Shown here piece by piece: positions 26,063 to 34,734 of a stretch of 64,000 nucleotides of DNA. The first letter of the stretch is position 1, and each line of letters starts with the position of its first letter. The position numbers and the translations under genes were made by a program. Under the pieces are notes generated by a model. That model saw nothing but the letters and a program-made list of their open reading frames with translations. It ran no database searches and had not been told where the DNA came from. Source of the stretch: Kumtagia sp964244725 (GTDB taxonomy: Bacteria > Pseudomonadota > Alphaproteobacteria > Rhizobiales > Rhizobiaceae); contig CAXTJQ010000013.1 of assembly GCA_964244725.1 (NCBI GenBank), positions 1 through 64,000 on the forward strand. Direction: 5' to 3'.

Positions 26063-26443
26063 CTATCGCGCGGCGTTCTCCGCCTCAGGTTGCATCCGCC
26101 TCGCGGCCGTCTGGTGGGAGAAATCCGCCGACACTGAGGCAGGGATGCCGCCAGTCCTGGACTGCGTGTCGGGCTCGCCGAAATTCTCGTCAAGGGTCTC
26201 GTAGGCGATCCTGGCCGCTTCGCGCGCCCGGACCCCCACCGTATTGAACGCCGACTTGCCGACCCGGCAGACGTCCGGCTTGCGCTCGCACAGGCCGGAC
26301 ACGTCGATGAACGCTTCGCGCGCCGCCGCGAAGGTCTCGATCGGCCCCGCGCGCTCCCGCGCCGGATCGCTCGACCCGATGTCGAACGGGATCACCAGGA
26401 GCACCAGCGAAAACCAGAAGGCGCTGCGCAGGATGAAGAACAT
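26063..26443 (-). CDS. DUF5330 family exported protein
   Basis: A 126-residue protein with an N-terminal signal or anchor (FILRSAFWFSLVLLVIPFDIG). The central part has two cysteines in SGLCERKPDVCRVGKSAF, spaced as in DUF5330 proteins of Rhizobiales, then a helical region and a variable, polar C-terminus. A disulfide between the two cysteines would fit a periplasmic location. Start support is good: GGGAGA precedes the ATG. Function unknown. It lies 67 bases upstream of sufE in the same direction. Confidence 0.8.
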   Translation of the reverse strand: MFFILRSAFWFSLVLLVIPFDIGSSDPARERAGPIETFAAAREAFIDVSGLCERKPDVCRVGKSAFNTVGVRAREAARIAYETLDENFGEPDTQSRTGGIPASVSADFSHQTAARRMQPEAENAAR

Positions 26444-26854
26444 GTGCCGTCTCCCGACCGATGCAGGCGAGCCTCGTGTCCCCGCCGGCGTGACGGGTGC
26501 AATATGCCACAGGCTCGAGAAAAAGCGCTTGCCGCGACCCAGCGCATTTGAGTGGCTGGACGAGGAATATGTTAAGATTTGCGCGCGGTTGCGACTTTAA
26601 TCGAAAGCGGGAATTGGGAGAAACATTTAATTAACCATATAAAATACTGAAAATGCTATACAATTTATCAGGAGATGGCGGCAAGGCCGCTGAATCCTTT
26701 CCGCGCGCCGGCCGGCCGGCGCCAAGCTTGCGTTTACCATGACGGACGATCGTTTCCGGGCAAGGGCCGCGCCGCGGCGTTTGCCGGGGCCGCAAGGCGG
26801 CCTGGAGACCGGCTTTTATTCATTCCTTAAAGGCTGGATGCGAGGGTCGAGGCA
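26444..26854. other. intergenic region with CtrA-like motif and GC palindrome
   Basis: A 411-base stretch without a supported gene. An AT-rich island (26600-26675) carries TTAATTAACCAT at 26627-26638, which contains the TTAACCAT form of the CtrA recognition sequence and could control the histidine kinase gene. A perfect 18-base palindrome of G and C (26705-26722, alternating GCC/GGC) lies downstream. The left end should hold the promoter of the DUF5330 gene. No RNA gene is evident. Confidence 0.5.
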
Positions 26855-28675
26855 ATGAAAATCGATCCGTCAGACGGACTGTGGCCGGGTGCGTTCTTGA
26901 GTTTGTTTGCCGCTTCATTTGGCGACCTGATGCGCGCCGTTTCGGCGGGGTGCGACCGTCTCGTTCACCCGCGCGTCGTGTCTCCGATCGCGCGGATGGC
27001 GCAGCGGCGTCTGCTCGGATCGGTGCTCGGCGCGCCGCTTCTCGTTTCGGCGGCGGCATGGATGCTGCTTCCGGTTCCCGCCGGGATCGAGGCGACTTTT
27101 GCATTCATCTGCGCCTCGTTCGGCATGTCGGGCCTTCTGGCCACCACGATGTTCGTGACCGGCCGCACCGAGGCGGTCCTCGACGCGGCGAGCCTGTCGC
27201 TTGCGCCGCAACTGGCGTTTCTGATCGCCGCGGCGGGCGGGCTGCAATCGCCGATGGCGCTGATCGCGGCCGCGCCGGCGCTCGAAGCGATCGCGACCAA
27301 GCCGACGCTGCGCGCGATCGCTTTCGGTTTTGCCGGAGCGGTCGCGACGGTGGCGCTGCAGCCGGCGGCCGGCGTCCTTCTGCCGGGCGGCGCGACGGCG
27401 TCGATCTGGCATTGGCTCGTCCCGCTGCTCTACGTCCTTTCGGTCGTCGCGCGGATGCGGCAGGGATCGAAGGGCATTGCCCAGGACGGAATTTCCACCG
27501 CTGTTCAGGACGACGATCGTCTCCCGCTGCTGTTTTCCGACAATGGCGACCTGTCGGACGCGGGCGCAGCGGCGCAATCGATGCTGGGCGTCGATGGCGA
27601 TCTCCTGCTCGGCAACGGGTTCTTCGAGCGCATCCATGTCGCCGACCGCGTCGCCTATCTCTGCGCGTTCGCCGATCTGAGGGGCGGCGCGCGGCGGACG
27701 CGCATCGAGTTGCGGCTGCGCACTCCCGCCTCGCAACGGACCGACGGACGCTCCAACTACCGCTCGATGGCGCTCGACCTCTGGCGGCCCGAGTGGGGGC
27801 CCGCCGGCATCGCCGGGCGGCTTCGCGACAATGGCCAGGTCGCCGACCTGCGCGCGGCGCTTGCCGAGGCCCAGGACGCGGCCAAAAACGTCGATGCGGC
27901 CAGAACGCATTTCCTCGCCGCGGTGAGCCACGAGTTGCGCACGCCGCTGAATTCGATCATCGGTTTTTCCGACATGCTGCTTTGCGAGATAAACGGCACC
28001 TTCGCGCATCCGCGGCAGAAGGAGCACGTCGCCATCATTCGCGAGGCAGGGAGCCATCTGCTCGCCGTCGTCAACGCGGCGCTCGACGTGTCCAAGCTGG
28101 AATCGGGCTGCTACGCCACGGCGCCGGAGCCGTTTCCGTTCCACGAGGCGGCCGACCTGTGCGTCGCCCTGATGGGGCTTCAGGCGCAGGCGAAGGGCGT
28201 CGCGCTGGTCAACGATGTCGAAACCGCGATCGGCGAGATCAATGCCGACCGCCGCGCCGTTCAGCAGATGCTGATCAACCTCGTCTCGAACGCGGTCAAG
28301 TTCACGCCGGCCGGCGGCGCGGTGCATGTCGCCGCGAGGCAGGCGGGTGCGCGACTGGAGTTCCAGGTCTCGGACGACGGCATCGGCATTTGCGCGGCCG
28401 ACATGGACAGGATCGGCCAACCTTTCGCCCAGGTCCACAACGACTATACCCAAGCTTCCGAGGGCGCCGGTCTCGGCCTCGCTCTGGTGAAGGGACTGGT
28501 CATCCTGCACGAGGGAACGATGTCGATCGACAGCAGCCCGGGCAAGGGCACGACGGTGAGCATCAGCCTGCCGATCGCCGGGCCGGCGCGAAGATTCGCC
28601 GCGACCGGCGTTCTCCAATCGGTCGAGCGGAACTGGAGTGGGAACGGGCATGGCGCGCTCCGCAAAGCAAGCTAA
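26855..28675 (+). CDS. membrane sensor histidine kinase
   Basis: A 606-residue kinase. Residues about 50-205 contain several hydrophobic helices, probably four to six membrane segments. A PAS-like sensor region follows (about 225-320), then a HisKA domain with the phospho-accepting histidine in AAVSHELRTPLNSIIGFSD (His359), and an HATPase_c domain with N-box LINLVSNAVKF, G1 VSDDGIGI and G2 GAGLGLALVKGL. There is no receiver domain, so phosphate must pass to a separate regulator. Similar kinases beside peptidoglycan-binding genes are common in Rhizobiales and often relate to cell-cycle control. A CtrA-like motif upstream supports, but does not prove, that idea. Confidence 0.9.
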   Translation: MKIDPSDGLWPGAFLSLFAASFGDLMRAVSAGCDRLVHPRVVSPIARMAQRRLLGSVLGAPLLVSAAAWMLLPVPAGIEATFAFICASFGMSGLLATTMFVTGRTEAVLDAASLSLAPQLAFLIAAAGGLQSPMALIAAAPALEAIATKPTLRAIAFGFAGAVATVALQPAAGVLLPGGATASIWHWLVPLLYVLSVVARMRQGSKGIAQDGISTAVQDDDRLPLLFSDNGDLSDAGAAAQSMLGVDGDLLLGNGFFERIHVADRVAYLCAFADLRGGARRTRIELRLRTPASQRTDGRSNYRSMALDLWRPEWGPAGIAGRLRDNGQVADLRAALAEAQDAAKNVDAARTHFLAAVSHELRTPLNSIIGFSDMLLCEINGTFAHPRQKEHVAIIREAGSHLLAVVNAALDVSKLESGCYATAPEPFPFHEAADLCVALMGLQAQAKGVALVNDVETAIGEINADRRAVQQMLINLVSNAVKFTPAGGAVHVAARQAGARLEFQVSDDGIGICAADMDRIGQPFAQVHNDYTQASEGAGLGLALVKGLVILHEGTMSIDSSPGKGTTVSISLPIAGPARRFAATGVLQSVERNWSGNGHGALRKAS

Positions 28676-29420
28676 GGCGCCTGCTTCGCCGCCCAGGCCG
28701 CCGCCGCCGCCGAGGCGCGGCTGGCCGCTCGGCGCGGATGCGATCGGCGGCCTGATCGCGCGCAACCCGGCCGTCGCCGGCGGCTCGACGGCGCTGCTGG
28801 TCGCCCTGTTCTACGTGTCGGCCAACGCCTTGTGGTATCAGCCGCACATCCATCGCGACGCGTTCTTCCCGACACGCGGCTTCGTCCGCGCCGCCGATCC
28901 CGTCCGCCCGGACCCCGAGCCCGAAACCACCTTCGTCATCGAGCGCCCGGCCGAGCCTGTCCAGGCGCCGCCGTCCGACCCGGCGACCAAGCAGGTTCAG
29001 GCGGTCCTGAAAGAACTCGGCTTCTATGGCGGCGCCGTCGACGGGCTTTCCGGCCCCGCCACGACAAAGGCGATCGACGCCTATCGGCGCAAGGTCGGCC
29101 TCGCCGCCTCGGCGTCGATCGACATCGACCTCCTGGTGCAACTCGGCATCGAGCCGACCACCTCCGGCATCGCGCCCATCCCGCCGCCGCGCGCCCCGGC
29201 ATCCGAGCCGGCGCCCGACGAGCACGCGGTCGCGTTGACCAGGAAGGTTCAGGCCGGGCTCAAAGCGTTCGGCAACGCCGGCATCGAGGTCGACGGCGTC
29301 ATGGGCGCGCGCACGAAGACCGCGATCAGGGAATTCCAGTCGATCTTCGGACTGCCGACGACGGGGCTCCCTGACAAGGCGCTGTATGCCAAGATGCGCG
29401 AAGAAGGCTATGTCAAATAG
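28650..29420 (+). CDS. membrane-anchored protein with two peptidoglycan-binding domains
   Basis: The 256-residue protein has a proline-rich cytoplasmic N-terminus, one membrane helix (GGSTALLVALFYVSANALWY) and a periplasmic part with two PG_binding_1 domains. The first is KQVQAVLKELGFYGGAVDGL to AIDAYRRK; the second is RKVQAGLKAFGNAGIEVDGV to AIREFQSIFGL. It probably ties an envelope function to the cell wall. The ATG at 28650 lies within the 3' end of the kinase gene (26-base overlap), so the two are co-translated. A GTG at 28638 is an alternative start. A partner role for the kinase is likely from the coupling but not shown. Confidence 0.88.
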   Translation: MARSAKQAKAPASPPRPPPPPRRGWPLGADAIGGLIARNPAVAGGSTALLVALFYVSANALWYQPHIHRDAFFPTRGFVRAADPVRPDPEPETTFVIERPAEPVQAPPSDPATKQVQAVLKELGFYGGAVDGLSGPATTKAIDAYRRKVGLAASASIDIDLLVQLGIEPTTSGIAPIPPPRAPASEPAPDEHAVALTRKVQAGLKAFGNAGIEVDGVMGARTKTAIREFQSIFGLPTTGLPDKALYAKMREEGYVK

Positions 29421-29473
29421 GACAAGGTCGGCCAGGCCGCCGCCGGCCGCTTCGGTGACGGCGGGAGATTGAT

Positions 29474-29818
29474 TTGCGCGTCACTTCCGACCTGTTCGTC
29501 GCAGCGGTTTTGCGCCGCGTCTTTTCGGCCGGCGGCTTTGCGGCGATCGAAAAGCGCGGTCATGAACAGGCTGGCGCTATCTTCGTCATCGCGCGGGAGC
29601 GCTCGGGCCAGGCGGCGCTCTACGGGCCCGCCGCGCAGACGAGCTACGATGGCGACCGGCCGGCGGACCGACGGTTCGCGCTTTACCTGGATGGCGAGGG
29701 GAGCGCGATCGACGCCCGGCTCGCCAAGGAACGCCGTTTTGACCCTGACATCTGGATCGTGGAGGTGGAAGCCCGAGATTTGCCGATCGCGCAACTGCTG
29801 TCGATCACGACGCCTTGA
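29474..29818 (+). CDS. DUF1491 family protein
   Basis: A 114-residue cytosolic protein. The sequence matches DUF1491 as I remember it: RVTSDLFVAAVLRRVFSAGG, then a GAIFVIARE strand and a RRFDPDIWIVEVEARD strand near the C-terminus. The family is widespread in alphaproteobacteria and has no known function. It follows the peptidoglycan-binding gene after 53 bases. Its last 14 bases overlap the convergent DUF2336 gene. Codon use is like that of its neighbours. Confidence 0.85.
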   Translation: MRVTSDLFVAAVLRRVFSAGGFAAIEKRGHEQAGAIFVIARERSGQAALYGPAAQTSYDGDRPADRRFALYLDGEGSAIDARLAKERRFDPDIWIVEVEARDLPIAQLLSITTP

Positions 29819-30851
29819 CGGCGGCGGCGGCGTCCGCGTCGTTGTCGGAATGCAGTTTCGCGTGCAGGGCGAGCTTTCCCCGAATACCCGTCGAATGGCG
29901 GCTGATCCAGCTTGCGACCATCTCGAGCTTCCAGCCCCTGACGCGATCGAGCGCCGTGTCGCGATCGAGCGCGCGGTAGCGGCCGAGGAACATCCGGACC
30001 GCTTCGCCATGCGCGAACTGCGCCGGCTTGACGCTCGCCGCGATCATGAAGGCCTGCTCTTCCGTCAGATCGAGCGACCGCAGGGCTGCCAGCAGCGGCG
30101 AATAGCCGGGCGTGGCGAAGATGTGCCGGCTGGTCGAAAAGTTCATCCGCAAGGCGTCGGCCAGCGCCGTGTGAAAGAAGGTCTCGTTGCCGGTGAACGC
30201 GCTGTCGCGCAGCTTGCGGAAAATCTGCAGGCGATCCTCCGGCGCGAGAGCCGTGGCGACCGCCGGTATGGCTTCCGTTCGCATCATGGCCCGAAGGCGT
30301 TCGCGGACATCTTCGCTGGTCGGACGCGGCCCGGGCGATGTCGCCGCTTGCCGGGTCGGAATGGCGGACATGGAGGGCGTCGGCATGGCTGTCTCCGGAA
30401 GTGAACTTTCCAAGGCGCGAATCAACTGCGCGATCGTCGGATTGAGCGCGGGCCGCCGCGCGACGGCGCGGGCGTGGCCGATGCCATGCCTGCCGATCAG
30501 GCCGATCAGCGCCACGTCGGTGAGGAGGGACGAGCGCACGAGCAGCGGCGCGGCGATGTCGATACGCTCGTCGGCCAGACGCGCGAGCAGTCCGGGAGGC
30601 GCGACCGCGCATTCCGACAGCGCCGCCGCCACATAGCGCCGCGCTTCCACCGAGACCATCGAAAACAGGGGCAGCGTCAGGGCGTCGAGCTGGACGAGGT
30701 CGCGCCGCGACGGACGGGTGAGGCAGCAAAAGGCCGAGACGGCGGCCTTAAAAAGCCGCTCGGCCTTGCCGGGATCGTTCTTGGCGCCGATTTCTCGGAA
30801 ATCTCTGAGTGACACGCGCACGCCTACACACTGGAACGCGTCGGGAGCCAC
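29805..30851 (-). CDS. DUF2336 family protein
   Basis: A 348-residue, mostly helical protein with HEAT-like repeated helices (SRRDLVQLDALTLPLFSMVS, LSECAVAPPGLLARLADERID, AAPLLVRSSLLTDVALIGLIGRHG). This matches DUF2336, common in Rhizobiales and Caulobacterales. The function is unknown; the repeat architecture suggests a protein-binding scaffold. No signal peptide or membrane segment is seen. The frame begins with GTG at 30851; the precise start is not certain. It is divergent from a small conserved gene and convergent with DUF1491. Confidence 0.85.
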   Translation of the reverse strand: MAPDAFQCVGVRVSLRDFREIGAKNDPGKAERLFKAAVSAFCCLTRPSRRDLVQLDALTLPLFSMVSVEARRYVAAALSECAVAPPGLLARLADERIDIAAPLLVRSSLLTDVALIGLIGRHGIGHARAVARRPALNPTIAQLIRALESSLPETAMPTPSMSAIPTRQAATSPGPRPTSEDVRERLRAMMRTEAIPAVATALAPEDRLQIFRKLRDSAFTGNETFFHTALADALRMNFSTSRHIFATPGYSPLLAALRSLDLTEEQAFMIAASVKPAQFAHGEAVRMFLGRYRALDRDTALDRVRGWKLEMVASWISRHSTGIRGKLALHAKLHSDNDADAAAAVKAS

Positions 30852-30975
30852 AATGGCCTTCGATCCCGACAGTCAAAAATTAGCGCTTATGTCTTAGCGG
30901 ACTGTTAACTGTCTGATGGACTTATGAAGACGGAGGCGTTGCGTAGTTGCTCCCCTGGCAGTCGAAAGGGCAGGC

Positions 30976-31170
30976 ATGAACAGCATACTCACGTTCCGTC
31001 CGCGAAAAGCGGCGGCCGATCCTTCGCCCAAGCGTGGCGGCGCGCCGGCGACGATCATCATCTTCCCGGGCGTGCGCTATGAACGGCAGTTCTCATCGGA
31101 GACCGTCGCGGGCCTCGCGTCCTCGCCCTGGCTGGCGAAGGCGCCGTCGCAGCCGCTGCTGACGACCTGA
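30976..31170 (+). CDS. small conserved rhizobial protein
   Basis: A 64-residue basic protein starting NSILTFRPRKAA with a conserved IIIFPGVRYER strand in the middle. I recall rhizobial proteins with the same N-terminal LTF-PR and IIFPGVRYER blocks, annotated as hypothetical. The ATG is preceded by AAAGGGCAGG, a fair ribosome-binding site. It is divergent from DUF2336, whose promoter region it shares, and convergent with the DUF1254 gene (3 bases between them). Function unknown. Confidence 0.75.
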   Translation: MNSILTFRPRKAAADPSPKRGGAPATIIIFPGVRYERQFSSETVAGLASSPWLAKAPSQPLLTT

Positions 31171-31173
31171 GAT

Positions 31174-31716
31174 TCATCGCGTCTCCACCGAGGTGCAGCG
31201 CGTTGACGCGAGGAATGCGGCGACCGCGTCGGCCCAGGTCGGGTCGGGCAGGACCGCGCGCACGACGACGATGCCCTGGCTCACCGGCGCCTCGACGTAG
31301 ACGGTCCGCGCAGCTCCGGAGGTCCGTTCAGCGTTCATCCGCTGCGGCGGAATGATGATGAAATCGAGACCGCCTTCCAGGGTCGAACGGTCGGTCATGC
31401 TGTAGACGTTGCTTCCGTCGCGATCATAGATCGACGCCGACCAGAACGGCACGCTGCCCGTCGCCGAAACCCGCACCATGCCATCGTCGAGGTCGAAGCG
31501 GCAGGCCACGGCCCGAACCGCCGGGTCGGCCGGCGATAGCAGCGGGTTTCGGTCGATGGCGGTCGTGAGTGGAACCGCCACATAGGCGTCGGCGGCTTTC
31601 GCCAAGCGGTCCCAGGCGTAGTCCGGCAACAGCGACGGCAGCGCGAAGATCAGCGCGATGTGGACAAGGCCCGCTCCGATCAAACCCGCCAGCAGCGCGT
31701 AGGACAGCCTACGCAT
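31174..31716 (-). CDS. DUF1254 family protein, short form
   Basis: A 180-residue protein with an N-terminal membrane helix (LLAGLIGAGLVHIALIFALPSLL) and a short DUF1254-like domain: FWSASIYDRDGSNVYSMTDR is the characteristic strand. Many DUF1254 proteins are fused to DUF1214; here the two domains are separate genes with an 8-base overlap. The topology puts the domain in the periplasm. Function unknown. The gene is last of a leftward operon with the DUF1214 gene and a penicillin-binding protein. Confidence 0.82.
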   Translation of the reverse strand: MRRLSYALLAGLIGAGLVHIALIFALPSLLPDYAWDRLAKAADAYVAVPLTTAIDRNPLLSPADPAVRAVACRFDLDDGMVRVSATGSVPFWSASIYDRDGSNVYSMTDRSTLEGGLDFIIIPPQRMNAERTSGAARTVYVEAPVSQGIVVVRAVLPDPTWADAVAAFLASTRCTSVETR

Positions 31717-32332
31717 CGCAGCCGGTTTTGCCGATGCTCGGGAGGACCGGCGGGGATATCCCGCTGCGGCTGACCGACGGGGTGTCGTAGAGCGTCAAAT
31801 CCAGACGCATCGCGCCATCGCCGGCGGTCTTCATCCAGTTGCCCGGAGACGCCCGTGGGCCGATTTCGATCGCGAGGGAGCCGTCGCCGCGATAGAGAGC
31901 CTGGTGCGAAGTCAGCGTCGCGACCGGCGACGGCGAGGCGGCCTCGTCCATGTCGAAGGCAGACAGGGTCCAGAGGCGCGCCGGCGGCAAGGCGCCATCG
32001 ATCCGATACCGACAGCGCAACGACAGCGCGGAGCCCTCGGAGTCGCGCCGCGCCGTGAAGGCGAAGCCCTCGGCCGCGCCGAGAGGCAACAGACCGCGCA
32101 ACCGGGCGCGGGCGCGGGCATAGGGATCGCCCTCGTCGGACCCGGGCGCCGTTTCGGATGTCCAGTCTCCGACCGTCAGCCTTTCGAATCCGCTTCGCGC
32201 CCGCAGCGCATAGCCCGCCGAGGCCAGGCCGCCGGCGATCGCCGTGACGATGGCCAGCGCCACGGGAAGAGACGCGGCCGCAAGATGCGCTTTCGAGGAC
32301 GAAGACGATGCCGGCCTGTCACGGCGCATCAT
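31709..32332 (-). CDS. DUF1214 family protein, short form
   Basis: A 207-residue protein with one N-terminal hydrophobic helix (ASLPVALAIVTAIAGGLASAGYAL) and a DUF1214 domain: RLWTLSAFDMD, SHQALYRGDGSLAIEIGPRAS and NWMKTAGDGAMRLDLTLYDTP are its typical blocks. It should be anchored and face the periplasm. It starts 3 bases after the penicillin-binding protein stop and overlaps the DUF1254 gene by 8 bases, so the three genes probably form one operon. The molecular function is unknown. Confidence 0.83.
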   Translation of the reverse strand: MMRRDRPASSSSSKAHLAAASLPVALAIVTAIAGGLASAGYALRARSGFERLTVGDWTSETAPGSDEGDPYARARARLRGLLPLGAAEGFAFTARRDSEGSALSLRCRYRIDGALPPARLWTLSAFDMDEAASPSPVATLTSHQALYRGDGSLAIEIGPRASPGNWMKTAGDGAMRLDLTLYDTPSVSRSGISPPVLPSIGKTGCDA

Positions 32333-32335
32333 GGT

Positions 32336-34489
32336 TCAAAGGGCCGAGAGGGTTTCGGGTTCGAGCGCCGGCGGCGAAGCGTCGGTGTCGAGGATGGTGG
32401 AGATGTCGCGCAGGATCCGCGCCGTCTCGGCTGAAAGGACGGCCGGACGGTCGCCCGCGCCGGAGACCGCTGCGCCCGCGCCCGCGGCGTCGAGGGGGTC
32501 GGCCTTGGCCACCAGCTTCGGATCGAGGAAGGGTCGATCGATTCCCGGAATGGGCTTGAGTTCGACTTGGCGATGCGCCGCCGCCATCAGCCTCTGCCAC
32601 ACCATTGCCGGGAGAGAGCCGCCGGTCATCTCGTGGGTAGGGCTGAAATCGTCGTTCCCGAGCCAGACGGCCGCAGTGTAGTTGCCGGTGAAGCCGACAT
32701 ACCACGCGTCGCGGTAGGACTGCGTCGTACCCGTCTTGCCGGCCGAGCGTATGCCTGGCAAGGCGGCGCGGCGCGCGGTGCCGATCTCCGGGATCTGGAC
32801 CAGGATAGCGTTCATCGACCGCAAAGCCTGCGCGGACAATACGCGCCGGGGCGGCGGGGCGTCGCGGTCGCGATCGTAGACGATCTCGTCGCCATGCGCC
32901 AGCAACTGCAGGACGGCGTGGCGGGTGCCGGCATAGCCGCCATTGGCGAAGGTGTTGTAGCCCGTCGCCTGGTCCATGACGGTCATCCCCGAAGTGCCGA
33001 GCACCATGGTCTTGTGGCCGTTCAGCGCCGATTCCACGCCCATCGCCCTGGCCATCGCCTCGATCGGCGGCAGAGTGAGATAATCCTTCGCGAGGCGGAC
33101 GGGAACCGTGTTGATCGACTTGATCAGCGCGGTGGCCAGCGTGACCTTGCCGGCGAAACCGCGTCCATAGTTCTTGGGCGACCAGCCGCCCCAGTTGACC
33201 GGCCCGTCCGAGATGACGGAGCCCGGCTTAAACCCGTGCTCCATCGCGGTCGCATAGACGTAGGGCTTGAAGGAAGATCCCGTCTGGCGCAGCGCGCGGG
33301 TCGCGCGGTTGAACTGGCTCTCGCCATAGTCGCGCCCGCCCACGACGGCGCGCACCGACCCGTCATTGTCGAGCACGACGATCGCGCCTTCTCCGACATT
33401 GTAGTCCTTGCCGTGAAGCCGCAGGTTGAATTCGAGCGATTCTTCGGCCGCGCGCTGGATGTCGAGGTCGATGGTCGTGCGCGCGACCATGGTGCGCAGG
33501 CCGAGCCTGCGGCCGAGCGTCTTGGCCTCCTCGAAGGCGAAATCGAGGAAGTAATCGGGGCTCTCGATCTTGCCGCGATCGACGATGTCGGCCGGATGGA
33601 GCCGCGCCGGCAGGACCTGGCCCTCGGTCATGAAGCCGCTCTGCACCAGATTGGTGAGCACGACGTTGGCGCGCGCGCGCGCGGCGGGCAGGTTGATGTG
33701 CGGCGCGTATTTGGCGGGCGCCTTGAAGAGGCCCGCCAGCATCGCCGCCTCGGCGAGCGTCAGATCCTGCAACGGCTTGCCGAAGTAGAAGTCGGCGGCC
33801 GCCGTGATGCCGAACGTGCCGCCGCCCATATAGGCGCGGTCGAGATAGAGCTGCAGGATCTCCTTCTTGGACAGATTGGCTTCCAGCCAGATCGCCAGGA
33901 ACGCCTCCTTGACCTTGCGCTCGACCGTGCGTTCGTTGCTGAGGAACAGGTTCTTGGCGAGCTGCTGGGTGATGCTCGATCCGCCTTGCACGACCGAATT
34001 GGCGCGCATGTTTTCCGACACCGCGCGGATCAGGCCGAAGGCGTCGATGCCGTGATGCTCGAAGAAGCGCCGGTCTTCCGTCGCCAGGACCGCCTGGACG
34101 ACCATGTCGGGCATCTCGTCGACGGGGATGGACTCGCGCTGCATGATGCCGCGCTGGCCGAGTTCGCGGCCCTGGCGGTCGATGAAGGTGACGGCGAAAT
34201 CGTCCTGCGTGCGCCAGTCGCCGGCGGTCGACTGGAACGCGGGCATGGCGAGCGCCAGCAGCACGACGCTGCCGGCCGCGGCCATCGTCACGCCTTCGCT
34301 CGCCAGTTCCAGCAGCGCGCGCCGCCAGCCGAAAACGCGGAAGCGGCGGAAGAAGACCGTGAGCGCTTCCCAGCCCCCGCTGAGCTTGAAGCCCGCCTCG
34401 TAGACGGTCGAGTCAAGCCAGGCGTCGACCGCCAGCAGCGCGCCGGCTTTCGGTGTCCTTCGTTTTTGCGATGCGACGGACCTGTCCAC
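32336..34489 (-). CDS. class A penicillin-binding protein (PBP1-type)
   Basis: A 717-residue bifunctional peptidoglycan synthase in the inner membrane. After a cytoplasmic N-terminus and one membrane helix (VTMAAAGSVVLLALAMPAF, about residue 70) comes the GT51 glycosyltransferase domain, with ATEDRRFFEHHGID and GGSSITQQLAKNLFLS. The transpeptidase domain carries the three penicillin-binding motifs TGSSFKP (serine near residue 405), SIN and KTGTT. Start is a GTG with a weak ribosome site. The C-terminal 60 residues are low-complexity. The DUF1214/DUF1254 genes follow directly. It is divergent from dhaK. Confidence 0.94.
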   Translation of the reverse strand: MDRSVASQKRRTPKAGALLAVDAWLDSTVYEAGFKLSGGWEALTVFFRRFRVFGWRRALLELASEGVTMAAAGSVVLLALAMPAFQSTAGDWRTQDDFAVTFIDRQGRELGQRGIMQRESIPVDEMPDMVVQAVLATEDRRFFEHHGIDAFGLIRAVSENMRANSVVQGGSSITQQLAKNLFLSNERTVERKVKEAFLAIWLEANLSKKEILQLYLDRAYMGGGTFGITAAADFYFGKPLQDLTLAEAAMLAGLFKAPAKYAPHINLPAARARANVVLTNLVQSGFMTEGQVLPARLHPADIVDRGKIESPDYFLDFAFEEAKTLGRRLGLRTMVARTTIDLDIQRAAEESLEFNLRLHGKDYNVGEGAIVVLDNDGSVRAVVGGRDYGESQFNRATRALRQTGSSFKPYVYATAMEHGFKPGSVISDGPVNWGGWSPKNYGRGFAGKVTLATALIKSINTVPVRLAKDYLTLPPIEAMARAMGVESALNGHKTMVLGTSGMTVMDQATGYNTFANGGYAGTRHAVLQLLAHGDEIVYDRDRDAPPPRRVLSAQALRSMNAILVQIPEIGTARRAALPGIRSAGKTGTTQSYRDAWYVGFTGNYTAAVWLGNDDFSPTHEMTGGSLPAMVWQRLMAAAHRQVELKPIPGIDRPFLDPKLVAKADPLDAAGAGAAVSGAGDRPAVLSAETARILRDISTILDTDASPPALEPETLSAL

Positions 34490-34734
34490 CCGGAAGCGCC
34501 CCGACTCGGTACGAACGGGCCTGCGATCCCATGCAGGCTTGCAAGCTGGCGCCGACCGCGCCTTGCCGTCGTTTTGTCGGCGGGGCGGGCATCGAAATCA
34601 AGGTGAATAGACGGTTAACGGCAAACAAATCGGCGGAGTGGTAAACCCTGGCGGCGCGCGGACGCGCGCAACCGTCTCCACAAATCGCGGCGCGCGCGCT
34701 ACGGTGGCGCTGGAACTGGATCCGGGAGGACGGC

